Source: Planosporangium mesophilum (GTDB taxonomy: Bacteria; Actinomycetota; Actinomycetes; Mycobacteriales; Micromonosporaceae). Taken from it: a stretch of 64,000 nt of DNA. Position numbers and translations under genes: made by a program. The stretch covers positions 1 through 64,000 of the forward strand of contig NZ_BOON01000040.1 in NCBI RefSeq assembly GCF_016863255.1, given 5' to 3'. Within the stretch, counting starts at the first letter, position 1. The number at the start of each line of letters is the position of its first letter. The notes under the pieces were generated by a model. It searched no databases. It was not told the DNA's origin and was given only the letters and a program-made list of their open reading frames with translations. Shown here in pieces: positions 1 to 9,649 of the stretch.

Positions 1-356
1 ACACACCAGAAACCGTGCCACAGGCGTACGACAAGACACTCACGCACCCGCAAGTACTCCGGCCACCACAAGCACGCTCACTGATCCACCGCGCATGCGT
101 CGATCGGCACAACTTCCGACACGTTGTGCCGGTCAAGGTGGACGGTCGGCGCCCTAGTGGACCAGAGTTTCACCTCTTGGCAGCCGGGTAGGGCCGTCGC
201 CACCCAAACGTCCCGCATTGTCGACAACGGCGAAAGGGGTGAAGAGAACCGGCACTCGCTAGGCGCGCAGCACGGGAGCCAACCGGCTGCGGGGAACACG
301 GCACCGTAGGTCCTGCACAGCACTACTTTTCGGCGATTCGTCTGGAGGTACAGGCT
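1..356. other. Non-coding left edge
   Basis: I find no supportable gene here. The open frames on both strands are short and lack the strong third-position GC bias of neighbouring genes. The last few bases carry the ribosome binding site (GGAGG at 344-348) of the gene starting at 357. Any promoter for that gene should lie here, but I see no convincing -35/-10 pair. Confidence 0.6.
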
Positions 357-2030
357 GTGAGCTATGTGCTGTTTTTCGGAGCGTTACTGCTGGTCATGTT
401 TCTGGTCTGGACACGATTGTCATCGGACCAACCGAGGGCGCCGGTACGCGCCTATCGTAATGCGGTCTTCGTAAGCGCAGGTGTGTACTCGCTGGCCTGG
501 TACGCGTTGTACGTCACCGGCCTGTCGCCGGCGCACGGAATACTGGCGGCGACGGCCGGGGCCCTTACCGGCGGGATCGCCGCGACCACGGTTGACATGG
601 GACTCGTCGAGAACACGGCGTCCTGTTCGACGCCGGAGCCGTGGCGGAGCCCTTCCACTCCCGCCGCCAGCGGGCCGAGGCAGGCGTTCGTCGCCGTCGT
701 CACGTTGATCGGTCTGGTCGTCACCGTTCCCCTGTGGATTCTCATCTCAGTGCTCATCTGGCTGGAAGAGCCGGGCCCCGTCTTCTCCGTCAACGAGCGG
801 GTGCGGTTCCGGACCACGAAGCTCGCGGCCGAACCGCGCACGCTGCTCGTGGGCTGGATGTTGAGGCGATCGCGACTGGATGAGCTTCCGCGACTGACCC
901 AGCTACAGGCCGGCATTCTCGGCGGGTTCGCAGCGACGCACATTTCAGCGGCGCGGCGTTCAACGGTGCGGATCTGCGGGCGGCTCTCGGTGGCACGGCT
1001 TCCGAGGTTGCCCGCCGGGGTGTCTCGACCGGCCGTGCGCCACCACTCGACGGTGACAGCGGTCGTCGGTACCTGTGCCGTACTGGTCGTGACCGTGACC
1101 GTGGCGGCGGCCACCCCGTTGTCGAAGCCGCGGTCGACACCCGCGGCGCCGCTGGCCGCGCCGATGGTGTTCGACCCGGCGCAGGGTTCGATGCTGCCCC
1201 ACCGCCGGGTGGTCGCGTTCTACGGGGTACCGGGAGCCGACGTGACCGGACCGGCGTACACCCTCGACGCGGCCATGCTGGACCGGCTGCGGGCGCAGGG
1301 AGCGGAGTACGAGCGGCTCGATCCGGCGCACCCGGTCGTGCTCGGGATCGACCTGGTGGCCAGCGTGCCCGACTCCGACCCCGGGCCCACCAACAGTTAC
1401 AGCCACCGGCTCGACAGGGCCACGCTGGACCGGTACGTCGAGTTCTGTCGGGCCAACGGCCTGCTGCTCTTCCTCGACCTCAGCTTCGGCTGGACCGATC
1501 CGCAGCAGGAGCTCGGGTACTTCCTGCCGTACCTGGCGTTGCCCTTCGTCCACCTGGCGATCGATCCGGAGTGGATGTTCCCCCGGCACAACGGGGTACC
1601 GGGGGTCCACCTGTCCAACGTCCGCGCCGCCGATCTCAACCCGATCATCAGTACGGTGGCGGAGCTTCCGACGCGGTACCGGGTGCCGCGGAAGATCGTC
1701 ATCATCCACCAGTACCGTCCGACCGGTGACGGGCTGCCCGACCCGTACGCCCCGGGCCAGGCGGAGATCGCCGACAAGCGCAACCTGGTCAACGACCCGC
1801 GGGTGGACCTCGTGGTGCACGTCGACTCGGTGGGCGGGTGGCCCGGCGACATCGAGGAGAAGACGAAGCAGTACGGGGCGTGGGTCGGCCGGGACATGGC
1901 GCGCTTCGGCAACTTCCAGTACGGCGGATTCAAGATCTTCTACCAGCTCGAGTCGAAGAACCGGCTGATGACGCCGAAGGAGGTGATGGCGCTCCAGCCG
2001 CCGCCCATGGTCGTCACGTACGGAAACTGA
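357..2030 (+). CDS. Membrane protein: degenerate sugar-transferase-like segment fused to an extracytoplasmic barrel-like domain
   Basis: The product is 557 aa. The GTG start has GGAGG 8 bases upstream. Hydrophobic segments lie near residues 4-18, 36-54, 111-135 and 233-252. Residues 138-190 resemble bacterial sugar transferases of the undecaprenyl-phosphate phosphotransferase family: PGPVF then NERV (139-149), and LRRSRLDELPRL (169-180), normally LRRTSLDELPQL. The family's loop carrying the KFRSM motif is mostly lost and the usual SLVGPRP end is absent, so phosphotransferase activity is doubtful. After the last membrane segment comes about 290 residues with repeated hydrophobic strands ending in acidic residues (LGIDLV, LLFLDLSFGW, HLAIDPEW, VDLVVHVDSVGGW), as in TIM-barrel glycoside-hydrolase-like proteins. 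I infer a surface carbohydrate or lipid-linked sugar role. It is monocistronic and ends at a shared terminator. Confidence 0.75.
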   Translation: MSYVLFFGALLLVMFLVWTRLSSDQPRAPVRAYRNAVFVSAGVYSLAWYALYVTGLSPAHGILAATAGALTGGIAATTVDMGLVENTASCSTPEPWRSPSTPAASGPRQAFVAVVTLIGLVVTVPLWILISVLIWLEEPGPVFSVNERVRFRTTKLAAEPRTLLVGWMLRRSRLDELPRLTQLQAGILGGFAATHISAARRSTVRICGRLSVARLPRLPAGVSRPAVRHHSTVTAVVGTCAVLVVTVTVAAATPLSKPRSTPAAPLAAPMVFDPAQGSMLPHRRVVAFYGVPGADVTGPAYTLDAAMLDRLRAQGAEYERLDPAHPVVLGIDLVASVPDSDPGPTNSYSHRLDRATLDRYVEFCRANGLLLFLDLSFGWTDPQQELGYFLPYLALPFVHLAIDPEWMFPRHNGVPGVHLSNVRAADLNPIISTVAELPTRYRVPRKIVIIHQYRPTGDGLPDPYAPGQAEIADKRNLVNDPRVDLVVHVDSVGGWPGDIEEKTKQYGAWVGRDMARFGNFQYGGFKIFYQLESKNRLMTPKEVMALQPPPMVVTYGN

Positions 2031-2041
2031 GGTCTGGAAAA

Positions 2042-2075
2042 CGGTCGGGTCGCGGCCGTCGCCGCGACCCGACCG
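2042..2075. terminator. Bidirectional hairpin terminator between convergent genes
   Basis: Perfect 14-bp arms (CGGTCGGGTCGCGG at 2042-2055 and its complement at 2062-2075) enclose a 6-nt loop. It lies between the stop at 2030 and the stop of the minus-strand ABC gene at 2080, so it can serve both transcripts. There is no long T tract, as is usual in actinomycetes. Confidence 0.8.
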
Positions 2076-2079
2076 CCTC

Positions 2080-4119
2080 TTATCGCTGCGCTGCCCCGGC
2101 GACCTCGACGGCGTCCGCGTCCGTCTGCGAGAACTGCGCGTTGTACAGCCGGTGGTATGCGCCCTCCGCGGCGAGCAGTTCGGCGTGCGTACCCTGCTCG
2201 ACGATGCGACCGTTCTCCATCACCAGGATCAGGTCGGCGTCGCGGATGGTGGACAGCCGGTGCGCGATCACGAAGCTGGTCCGGTCCGACCGGAGCGCGG
2301 CCATGGCCCGCTGCACCAGCACCTCGGTACGGGTGTCCACCGAGCTCGTCGCCTCGTCGAGGATCAGCAGCGACGGGCGGGACAGGAACGCGCGCGCGAT
2401 CGTGATGAGCTGCTTCTCGCCCGCGCTGATGTTGCTGCCCTCCTCGTCGATGACGGTGTCGTACCCGTCCGGCAGGCTGTGCACGAAGCGGTCGACGAAG
2501 GTCGCCTTCGCCGCGGCGAGGATCTCCTCCTCACTGGCGTCGGGGTTGCCGTACGCGATGTTGTCCCGGATCGTCCCGTTGAACAGCCAGGTGTCCTGGA
2601 GGACCATGCCGATCCCGCCGCGCAGCTCATCCCGGCGCATCGTGCTGATGTCCACCCCGTCGAGGGTGATGCGGCCGGAGTCCAGCTCGTAGAAGCGCAT
2701 GATGAGGTTGACCAGGGTCGTCTTTCCCGCACCGGTCGGCCCGACGATCGCGATGGTGTGGCCGGGCTCGGCCACCAGCGACAGGTCCTCGATCAGCGGC
2801 TTGTCGGGGGAGTACCGGAACGACACCCGCTCGAACTCCACCCGGCCGTGGCGGTCGTCGACCCGCGCCGGCTCGGCCGGATCGGGGCTCTGCTCCTCGG
2901 CGTCGAGCAGGTCGAACACCCGCTCCGCCGACGCGACCCCGGACTGCAGCAGGTTGGCCATGGAGGCGACCTGGGTCAGCGGCTGGGTGAACTGCCGGGA
3001 GTACTGGATGAACGCCTGCACGTCGCCGAGGCTCATCGCCCCGGAGGCGACCCGCAGACCGCCGACCACCGCCACCGCCACGTAGCTCAGGTTCCCGATG
3101 AACATCATCGAGGGCATGATGATGCCGGAGACGAACTGGGCCCCGAAGCTCGCCTTGAACAGCTCGTCGTTCTTTGCGGTGAAGGCCGCCTGGACCTCGC
3201 GCTGACGCCCGAACACCTTGACCACTTCGTGTCCGGTGAACGCCTCCTCGATCTGCGCGTTCAATGCGCCGGTGTGCGACCACTGCGCGATGAACTGCTT
3301 CTGTGAGCGCTTCGCGACCTGCTTGGTGACCACCATGGACAGCGGTACCGCCACCAGCGCGATCACCGCGAGCAGCGGCGAGAGCACGAACATCATGATG
3401 AGTACGCCGACGACGGTGAGCAGCGAGGTGAGCAGCTGGCTCAGCGTCTGCTGCAGGCTCTGGGAGACGTTGTCGATGTCGTTGGTGACCCGGCTGAGCA
3501 GCTCACCGCGGGGCTGGTTGTCGAAGTACGGCAACGGCAGCCGGTTGAGCTTCTCTTCGACCTCGGCGCGCAGGTCCAGGATGGTGCGCTGCACGACGCC
3601 GTTGAGCAGGTATCCCTGCACCCACATCAGGACGCTGGCGGCCACGTACAGGACCAGCGCCAGCGCCAGGACCCGGCCGAGCGCGTTGAAGTCGATGCCC
3701 ACCCCGGGTACGACCCGCATGTGCGCCAGCAGGTCGGCGAACCCGCCGTGACCCGCGGCGCGCTCGTGCTCGACCACCTGCGCCAGATCCGCGCCGGCCG
3801 GGAGCCGCTTGCCGACCACCCCGGAGAAGATCAGGTCGGTGGCGTGCCCGAGCACCTTCGGGCCGATGACGGTCAGCACCACGCTCGTGACGGCGAGGCC
3901 GATGACCGCCAGCAGTTGCAAGCGCTGCGGGCGCAGCCGCCCGATCAGCCGGCGCGCCGACGGGCCGAACGTCATGGACTTCTCCGTGGGCACCCCTGCG
4001 GCCATCCACCGCGGGCCGCCGCCGGCCTGGCCCGCGGCGGCGGGCAGCCGCCTGGGTACCGGACCCGCAGCTTTCGGGTCCACCACCTTCTGGTTCACCG
4101 CTTCCCCCCGTGCGCTCAT
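2080..4119 (-). CDS. ABC exporter half-transporter, catalytically complete subunit
   Basis: The protein is 679 aa with a fused membrane domain and ATPase (ABC type I exporter). A longer upstream frame exists, but the ATG at 4119 overlaps the stop of the preceding ABC gene as ATGA, and the protein there begins in family-like fashion, so I chose that start. Six membrane segments span roughly residues 75-400. The ATPase shows Walker [10 protein letters not shown], signature ISAGEKQ (G replaced by A in the second position), Walker [10 protein letters not shown] with the catalytic Glu, and the switch His in IAHRLST. The partner gene just upstream has degenerate catalytic residues, so the two should form a TM287/288-like heterodimer with one active and one degenerate site. 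Substrate is unknown; drugs or lipids are typical. Confidence 0.93.
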   Translation of the reverse strand: MSARGEAVNQKVVDPKAAGPVPRRLPAAAGQAGGGPRWMAAGVPTEKSMTFGPSARRLIGRLRPQRLQLLAVIGLAVTSVVLTVIGPKVLGHATDLIFSGVVGKRLPAGADLAQVVEHERAAGHGGFADLLAHMRVVPGVGIDFNALGRVLALALVLYVAASVLMWVQGYLLNGVVQRTILDLRAEVEEKLNRLPLPYFDNQPRGELLSRVTNDIDNVSQSLQQTLSQLLTSLLTVVGVLIMMFVLSPLLAVIALVAVPLSMVVTKQVAKRSQKQFIAQWSHTGALNAQIEEAFTGHEVVKVFGRQREVQAAFTAKNDELFKASFGAQFVSGIIMPSMMFIGNLSYVAVAVVGGLRVASGAMSLGDVQAFIQYSRQFTQPLTQVASMANLLQSGVASAERVFDLLDAEEQSPDPAEPARVDDRHGRVEFERVSFRYSPDKPLIEDLSLVAEPGHTIAIVGPTGAGKTTLVNLIMRFYELDSGRITLDGVDISTMRRDELRGGIGMVLQDTWLFNGTIRDNIAYGNPDASEEEILAAAKATFVDRFVHSLPDGYDTVIDEEGSNISAGEKQLITIARAFLSRPSLLILDEATSSVDTRTEVLVQRAMAALRSDRTSFVIAHRLSTIRDADLILVMENGRIVEQGTHAELLAAEGAYHRLYNAQFSQTDADAVEVAGAAQR

Positions 4120-5849
4120 GCCGCGACGTCCGCGGTCAGTTGGGACTCGACGATCTCCGCGTAGGTCGGGCAGGTGTCGAGCAGGTCGCTGTGCCGGCCG
4201 ACCCCGACGATCGCGCCGTCCTCCAGCACGATGATCTGGTCGGCGTCGACGATCGTGGACACCCGCTGGGCCACGATGACCACCGCCGAGTGCGCGGTGA
4301 CCGGGCGCAGCGCGGCTCGCAGCCGGGCGTCGGTGGACAGGTCGAGCGCGGAGAACGAGTCGTCGAACAGGTAGATCTCGGGTCGGCGCAGCACCGCGCG
4401 GGCGATCGCGAGCCGTTGCCGCTGGCCGCCGGAGACGTTGGTGCCGCCCTGTGCGATCGGCGCTTCCAGGCCGCCCGGCATCTCCTCGACGAAGTCGCGC
4501 GCCTGGGCGATCTCCAGGCAGGTCCACAGCTCGTCGTCGGTGGCGTCCGGCTTCCCGTACCGCAGGTTGCTGGCGACCGTGCCGGAGAACAGGTAGGGCC
4601 GCTGCGGTACCAGTCCGATCCGGCTCCACAGCAGATCCGGGTCGAGCTCACGGACGTCCACCCCGTCGACGAGGAGCGCGCCGCCGGTCACGTCGAACAG
4701 CCGGGGTACCAGCGACAGCAGGGTCGTCTTGCCCGCACCGGTACTGCCGATGATCGCGGTTGTCCGGCCGGCCTCGGCGCGGAACGAGATGTCACGCAGC
4801 ACCGGTTCCTCGGCACCCGGGTACTGGAACCGTACGTCGCGCAGCTCCAACTCGGCCCGGGCGCGCAGGTCGGTGACCGGCTCAGCCGCCGGGGTCACCG
4901 ACGACTCGGTGTCGAGCACCTCGACGACGCGCTCGGCGCACACGGCGGCGCGCGGGACCATCATCAGCATGAAGGTCGCCATCATCACCGACATCAGGAT
5001 CTGCATGAGGTAGTTGAGGAACGCCGTCAGAGCGCCGATCTGGATCTGTCCCGCATCGACCCGGAACGCCCCGAACCACAGGACGGCGACGCTGGACGCG
5101 TTGAGGACCAGCATCACGGTCGGGAAGATCAGTACCATCAGTCGACCGGCCCGCAGCGCGGTGGCGGTGAGATCCGCGTTGGCCACGCCGAAGCGCTCGG
5201 TCTCGTACGGTTCCCGGACGAACGCCCGGACCACCCGGGCGCCGGTGATCTGCTCCCGGAGCACCCGGTTGACGGCGTCGATGCGGGTCTGCATCAGCCG
5301 GAACTGCGGCACCATCCGTCGGACGATCAGGCCGACGGCCAGGGCCAGCGCCGGCACACTGACCAGCATCAACCAGGAGAGGCCGACGTCCTCCCGCAAC
5401 GCCATGATGACGCCGCCGACGCACATGATCGGCGCCGCGACGAACATGGTGCACGTCATCACCACGAGCATCTGTACCTGTTGCACGTCATTGGTGTTGC
5501 GGGTGATCAGTGACGGTGCGCCGAAGAGGGCCACCTCACGGGCCGAGAACGCCCCGACGCGCTGGAAGATCGCCGCGCGCAGGTCGCGGCCGAAGCCCAT
5601 CGCGGTACGGGCTCCGAAGTAGACGGCGACGATCGCGCAGGCGATCTGTACCGCGGAGACGAGCAGCATCCAGCCGCCGGTCCTGAGGATGTAGCCGGTG
5701 TCTCCCTGCGCGATGCCCTTGTCGATGATGTCGGCGTTCAGGCTGGGCAGGTAGAGCGAGGCCATGGTGCCGACGAGTTGCAGCAGCACCACCGCCGACA
5801 ATGGTCGGACATAGGGACGCAGGTAGGTGCGCAGTAGTCGAGCCAACAT
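4116..5849 (-). CDS. ABC exporter half-transporter, degenerate-site subunit
   Basis: This 577-aa protein has six membrane segments (about residues 15-300) and an ATPase domain. Walker A is GSTGAGKTT (368-376) and the signature is NVSGGQ (471-476). In Walker B the sequence reads [10 protein letters not shown], with Asp497 in place of the catalytic Glu, and the switch motif reads VAQRVST with Gln instead of His. This is the pattern of the non-hydrolysing site in heterodimeric exporters such as TM287/288 and BmrCD, so it pairs with the downstream ABC gene (4-bp ATGA overlap). The gene lies 92 bp downstream of a TetR regulator in the same orientation and is probably controlled by it. Confidence 0.93.
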   Translation of the reverse strand: MLARLLRTYLRPYVRPLSAVVLLQLVGTMASLYLPSLNADIIDKGIAQGDTGYILRTGGWMLLVSAVQIACAIVAVYFGARTAMGFGRDLRAAIFQRVGAFSAREVALFGAPSLITRNTNDVQQVQMLVVMTCTMFVAAPIMCVGGVIMALREDVGLSWLMLVSVPALALAVGLIVRRMVPQFRLMQTRIDAVNRVLREQITGARVVRAFVREPYETERFGVANADLTATALRAGRLMVLIFPTVMLVLNASSVAVLWFGAFRVDAGQIQIGALTAFLNYLMQILMSVMMATFMLMMVPRAAVCAERVVEVLDTESSVTPAAEPVTDLRARAELELRDVRFQYPGAEEPVLRDISFRAEAGRTTAIIGSTGAGKTTLLSLVPRLFDVTGGALLVDGVDVRELDPDLLWSRIGLVPQRPYLFSGTVASNLRYGKPDATDDELWTCLEIAQARDFVEEMPGGLEAPIAQGGTNVSGGQRQRLAIARAVLRRPEIYLFDDSFSALDLSTDARLRAALRPVTAHSAVVIVAQRVSTIVDADQIIVLEDGAIVGVGRHSDLLDTCPTYAEIVESQLTADVAA

Positions 5850-5912
5850 CGAGACTTCCCCCGAGTCGATGACGCTGTGGTCAGTTGGTGGTGGTTCAGT
5901 CTTGCTCGTGCT

Positions 5913-5954
5913 GGTGCCGGTTGCTCAGTGGTGCCGGTTGCTCAGTGGTGCCGG
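5913..5954. repeat. 17-bp tandem repeat, about 2.5 copies, across a stop codon
   Basis: Unit GGTGCCGGTTGCTCAGT occurs at 5913-5929 and 5930-5946, followed by a partial copy (GGTGCCGG, 5947-5954). The TetR stop codon (5942-5944) sits inside the second unit. Each unit supplies a stop in the same register, so copy-number change would alter only the gap to the ABC genes, not the regulator. Confidence 0.85.
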
Positions 5955-6616
5955 CGCACGCCGTCGAGCAGGACGGAGACGATCTGCTCGGCGGTGAGCG
6001 GGTTGCCTTCGGTGTTCATCGGGTGCGCGCCGGAGAAGATCAGCAGACGCAGCAGTCGCGCCGCCTCCTCCACCGGGTACCGCAGATGCTCGCGGTCGGG
6101 CTCCAGCAGGCGGACGAACGCCTCCTGGATCTGGTTGTTCGTGGTGCGGACGGCCGCCCGGTCCACCGCGATGTCCTGCGGCGGCTGCTGCAACCTTAGG
6201 ACGATAAGCAGATTGACGACCCTGGTCATCCGGTTTTGCAGCAGGCCGGCCGCGCGGATCAGCCGGTCCCGCAGGGGCAGCGTCACGTCGACCCGGTTCA
6301 GGTCGTCCAGCAGCGGTGCCGGATCCAGGGCCGCGCGGATCGCTTCCTGGATCAGGGACTCCTTCTCCGGGAAGACGCGGAAGATGGTTCCCTCGGCGAC
6401 CCCGGCCGCCTTCGCGATCTGCCGGGTGGTGACCTTCGTTCCGTGCTTGGCCACCAGCGGCAGCGTTGCGGCGATGAGTGCCGCGCGACGCTCCTCCCGC
6501 GGCAGCGGCCGGGCCCGGCCGCTGCCGCGTCGCCCGGGCGGCTCGTCGCCCGCGGCTGCGGGCGAGGGCGGCTGAGTGCTCGCAGCGGGCCAAGTGTCGG
6601 AGGTCGTGGAGGCCAC
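5942..6616 (-). CDS. TetR-family repressor of the ABC exporter
   Basis: This 224-aa protein starts at GTG. After a disordered Pro/Ala-rich lead of about 35 residues comes the TetR DNA-binding domain (about 40-90), with the helix-turn-helix VTTRQIAKAAGVAEGTIFRV. The rest is helical ligand-binding domain. It is upstream of, and co-oriented with, the two-gene ABC exporter, the classic layout of an efflux repressor that is released by a transported compound. A 17-bp inverted repeat 15 bp upstream of the start is its likely operator. The ATG-less start could be a few codons further in; the helix-turn-helix is unaffected. Confidence 0.9.
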   Translation of the reverse strand: MASTTSDTWPAASTQPPSPAAAGDEPPGRRGSGRARPLPREERRAALIAATLPLVAKHGTKVTTRQIAKAAGVAEGTIFRVFPEKESLIQEAIRAALDPAPLLDDLNRVDVTLPLRDRLIRAAGLLQNRMTRVVNLLIVLRLQQPPQDIAVDRAAVRTTNNQIQEAFVRLLEPDREHLRYPVEEAARLLRLLIFSGAHPMNTEGNPLTAEQIVSVLLDGVRRHH

Positions 6617-6630
6617 GCCAGCACGCTACT

Positions 6631-6647
6631 GAGTGAGCCACTCACTC
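6631..6647. promoter_or_regulatory. Inverted-repeat operator for the adjacent TetR regulator
   Basis: GAGTGAG (6631-6637) and CTCACTC (6641-6647) form perfect 7-bp arms with a 3-bp centre. It lies between the TetR start (6616, minus strand) and the glycosyltransferase start (6733, plus strand). TetR binding is inferred from position and symmetry. Divergent control of the glycosyltransferase is possible. Confidence 0.65.
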
Positions 6648-6732
6648 ACAACTCGATTGTCGCCCGAGGGGCACCGGGACGTCGCGAATCCGGTTCGGTT
6701 TCAGCGGCTACACCAGGGTAGATCCGGGTTTC

Positions 6733-7392
6733 GTGGTGGGCCGGCAAAGGATCAGTGTGATCATTCCGGCGTACAACGAATCGGCCACCGTGGGCGAGGT
6801 GGTCGACGTCGCCCTGCGCGTGGCACTGATCGACGACCTCGTCGTCGTCGACGACGGCTCCGACGACGACACCGCGGAGGTGGCGACCGCCCACGGCGCC
6901 CGTGTGGTCAGCGGCGGACACCGGGGCAAGGGGGAGAGCCTGGTGGCCGGGGCGCGCGCCAGCGACGCCGAGATCGTGGTCCTGCTCGACGCCGACCTCA
7001 TCGGTCTGCGGACGGATCACGTCGACAAGCTGGCGCGTACCGTGGCCGACGAGGACGCCGCGATGGCGCTCGGCCTGTTCGACCGGGGGCCGTGGCTCAA
7101 CTGGGTGTTCCTGCGGCTGCTGCCGCGCCTGACCGGGGAGCGCGCCCTCCGCCGCGAGGTGCTGCTCTCGCTGGACCCGGCCGACACGCGGGGGTACCGG
7201 ATCGAGGCGGCGCTCAACTCGTGCGTCGCCGAGCGGGGCGGAGTGGTCCGGGCGTTCATCCTCGACGGGATGTCCCAACGCACGAAGGAGCAGAAGGAGA
7301 GCGTCGCGCTTGTGGGCTTCGCCCGCAAGGTGGCGATGCTCAGCGTCGCGGGATGGGAGTACGTCGCGTACCGGCTGCGACGGCTGGGCTGA
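6733..7392 (+). CDS. Family-2 glycosyltransferase
   Basis: This 219-aa soluble protein has a GT-A fold. It opens with ISVIIPAYNES (7-17), then VVVDDGSDDDT (37-47) and the metal/nucleotide-sugar motif DAD (86-88). The size and motifs recall small dolichol-phosphate-mannose-synthase-like and glucosyl-3-phosphoglycerate-synthase-like enzymes, but the acceptor cannot be told. No membrane anchor is present. Two in-frame GTG codons (6733 and 6736) could start it, with no strong ribosome binding site. Its last 53 bp overlap the convergent glycoside hydrolase gene, so both C-termini are encoded by the same DNA. Confidence 0.88.
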   Translation: MVGRQRISVIIPAYNESATVGEVVDVALRVALIDDLVVVDDGSDDDTAEVATAHGARVVSGGHRGKGESLVAGARASDAEIVVLLDADLIGLRTDHVDKLARTVADEDAAMALGLFDRGPWLNWVFLRLLPRLTGERALRREVLLSLDPADTRGYRIEAALNSCVAERGGVVRAFILDGMSQRTKEQKESVALVGFARKVAMLSVAGWEYVAYRLRRLG

Positions 7393-9649
7393 ACGTCGTC
7401 TCGCCCTCGGGCTCCGCGCTCGACCAGTCCGGGTCGAGCGCCGGGGCGATCAGCGTGCGAGCGGTGCCCTGCCAGCTCCAGGCCAGGGTGGGCCGGTCGT
7501 CGGTCCAGGTCAGTCGGTAGTCCAGGCTGCCGCCGTGTACCGGCGCGTCGCGTACCTCTACGTCGGCGCCGTGCCACTCCGGTGGCAGCAGCGACAGCAC
7601 CGCCGTACGCCGATCGGTCGTGTCGCGGATCAGCATGGCGCGGACGAAGCTGAGGAAGTCGGCGGACGCCCAGCCGTGGTGGCCGTCTCCCATGCACCCG
7701 CCTCCCGTCTGCGGATGGATCGCCTCGGGCCAGGTGAAAGTCGGCGTCGCCGCGTCCAGCATCCAGCGCAGCCGGTCCCAGGCCACCGGGTCGCCGGCCA
7801 GCAGCTCCACGAAGGCCAGCTGGAGCGTCAGGTAGGTGCCCAGGCCGGTATGGGCGATCGCCTGGTAGAAGGCGGGGCCGAGGGTGAAGCGCTCGCGGAT
7901 CAGGTCCACCGTGCCGGCGATGAGCGGGTCGTCGGCGTCGAGCAGTTCCAAGGGGTAGCACGCGACGAGCGAACCGATCATGCCGGCGTCGATGCGGCGG
8001 TTCGGCCCGGCCGGCAGGTACGGGCGCGCGCTGTGCCGGGTCGCCCGGGCGATCGAGGTGAAGATGTCCGCCCGGTAGTCGTCCGCGGCCGCCCGCCAGC
8101 GCGCCGCGTCGGCGGGGTGTCCCGTCTCGTCGGCGAGGTACGCCGCGTCGCACAGCCCACGCAGGGCAAAGAAGTTGTCCCAGTAGTACACGTCGTACGG
8201 CCCGAGGTGCTCGGCGGACACCCCCGGCGGCAGCAGACCGGGGTCCCGGGCGTCGGCGGCCCGGCGCCGCTTCCGGGTCCGGTCGATCCAGTCCGCCCCC
8301 TTGGCCACGGCCGGCATCAACCGGACCAGCCAGTGCCGGTCGCCGGTGAGCCGGTAGTGCTCGGCGATGCTCATGATGGCCGCGCCGTTGGCGTCCCACT
8401 CGTGCCACTGGCTGTAGAAGAAGCCGTCGTGACGCTGTCGCTCGGGGTAACTGTCGATCACGTCCGCGGCCTCGGTGTAGAACCCCCACCGGTCCAGGGC
8501 CATGAGCTGGAAGGCAGCGTCACGGAACCAGAACCGGTGGTACGTCATCGGCCCCGGCGTGATGCTGCCCGGGTCGTGCAGGACGAGCTGGTACGTGCGG
8601 TTGGCGTCGACGGCCTCCTGGAGCCGCTCGTCGGGGAGCCGGACGCGCAGGCCGCGGTCGAGGACCCGCTGCCACCGCTCCGCGATCTCGGCGGCGGTGG
8701 GCGCCTCCCGTACCAGGGCGGAGATGTCGCGGGCCGGCCGGGTACCGGGCGTCGGCGGCAACGGCATCAGGACCCGCCGGGTCTGATCCGGCTGGAGCGG
8801 GTAGCTGACGGCGGCGTTGGCCAGGCCGGCGGCGTCGCGCGTGTGTACCGGCCGGATGGTCTGTGCGGTGCCCTCCCGGAACTGCTGCAGGCAGTCCCCG
8901 GAGTGGAAGGTCGAGATGGCGACCCGCTCGGGCCGGGTCTCCAACAGCACCGCCGGCTCGCCGTCAACCATGATCGTCTCGTCCGAGACCCCGACGTCCT
9001 GCACCACGGCGAGCCCCTCCGGGTCGTACGGGCGCAGCGCGAACGCCAGCGTCAGGGGGCGCCCGGCGTGGTTGGTCACCTCGAGCGCGACGTACTCGTC
9101 GTCGGCCACCCGCAGCGCGTACACGTCCGCCACGGCCTGCCCGCCGCCGGGCAGGTTGACGGCGGTCCGCACGCAGCTGCCCACCCCCTGGACGCACTGC
9201 GGCCGGTCGATGCGGCTGGGCAGCACCCACACGTCTCCGTCGCGGATCCACCAGTCCAGCGACCAGCCGTCGGGCCTCATGGTCACCAGCCCGGACGGGT
9301 CGACCACCGCCTCCCAGGCGGAGCCGGGGTTGCCGACCGCGGTCCAGTTGCGGTGCGTCACGTTGGTGAGGAACGGCAGGTGGCCGCGGGGGGTGAACGA
9401 CCGATCCGTCGGGTCGAGCTGACGCTCCAGCCAGTACGGCCACAGCCAGTCCGGCCGGATCTGCGGCGCGGCGCGGGTACGGATGGCCCGCGCCAGGGTC
9501 CGCGCCCCGACCGGCACCATCTCCGTGGGGGCCTTGATCTCGAAGCGCTCGCCGAAGCGTTGCAGCGTGGACAGGTGTCGCAGGATGTCCTCGCCGATAT
9601 GGAAGCGCCGGGCGAGGCGACGCAGGACAGCAGCGCGCCAGTCCACCAT
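7340..9649 (-). CDS. Large glycoside hydrolase of the (alpha/alpha)6-barrel type
   Basis: The protein is 769 aa with no signal peptide. The N-terminal half is rich in beta-structure, and residues from about 360 form repeated helix pairs as in amylo-alpha-1,6-glucosidase, GH15 and GH63-like enzymes. Typical barrel signatures are RFWFRDAAFQ, EWDANGAAIMSIAEHY, YYWDNFFALRGL, FTWPEAIHP and GCMGDGHHGWASAD. A glucoside or oligosaccharide substrate is likely; the exact GH family is not decided. The C-terminus is read from DNA that also encodes the end of the convergent glycosyltransferase. The start codon sits in one arm of a 17-bp inverted repeat, which could fold in the mRNA leader. Confidence 0.82.
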   Translation of the reverse strand: MVDWRAAVLRRLARRFHIGEDILRHLSTLQRFGERFEIKAPTEMVPVGARTLARAIRTRAAPQIRPDWLWPYWLERQLDPTDRSFTPRGHLPFLTNVTHRNWTAVGNPGSAWEAVVDPSGLVTMRPDGWSLDWWIRDGDVWVLPSRIDRPQCVQGVGSCVRTAVNLPGGGQAVADVYALRVADDEYVALEVTNHAGRPLTLAFALRPYDPEGLAVVQDVGVSDETIMVDGEPAVLLETRPERVAISTFHSGDCLQQFREGTAQTIRPVHTRDAAGLANAAVSYPLQPDQTRRVLMPLPPTPGTRPARDISALVREAPTAAEIAERWQRVLDRGLRVRLPDERLQEAVDANRTYQLVLHDPGSITPGPMTYHRFWFRDAAFQLMALDRWGFYTEAADVIDSYPERQRHDGFFYSQWHEWDANGAAIMSIAEHYRLTGDRHWLVRLMPAVAKGADWIDRTRKRRRAADARDPGLLPPGVSAEHLGPYDVYYWDNFFALRGLCDAAYLADETGHPADAARWRAAADDYRADIFTSIARATRHSARPYLPAGPNRRIDAGMIGSLVACYPLELLDADDPLIAGTVDLIRERFTLGPAFYQAIAHTGLGTYLTLQLAFVELLAGDPVAWDRLRWMLDAATPTFTWPEAIHPQTGGGCMGDGHHGWASADFLSFVRAMLIRDTTDRRTAVLSLLPPEWHGADVEVRDAPVHGGSLDYRLTWTDDRPTLAWSWQGTARTLIAPALDPDWSSAEPEGETTFSPAVAAGTRRTPIPRR

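Noticed and set aside
4120-4629. A longer N-terminus for the ABC gene at 2080-4119
   Set aside because: The extra 170 codons are the antisense-like second frame of the upstream ABC ATPase domain, with no family similarity. The ATGA overlap fixes the start.
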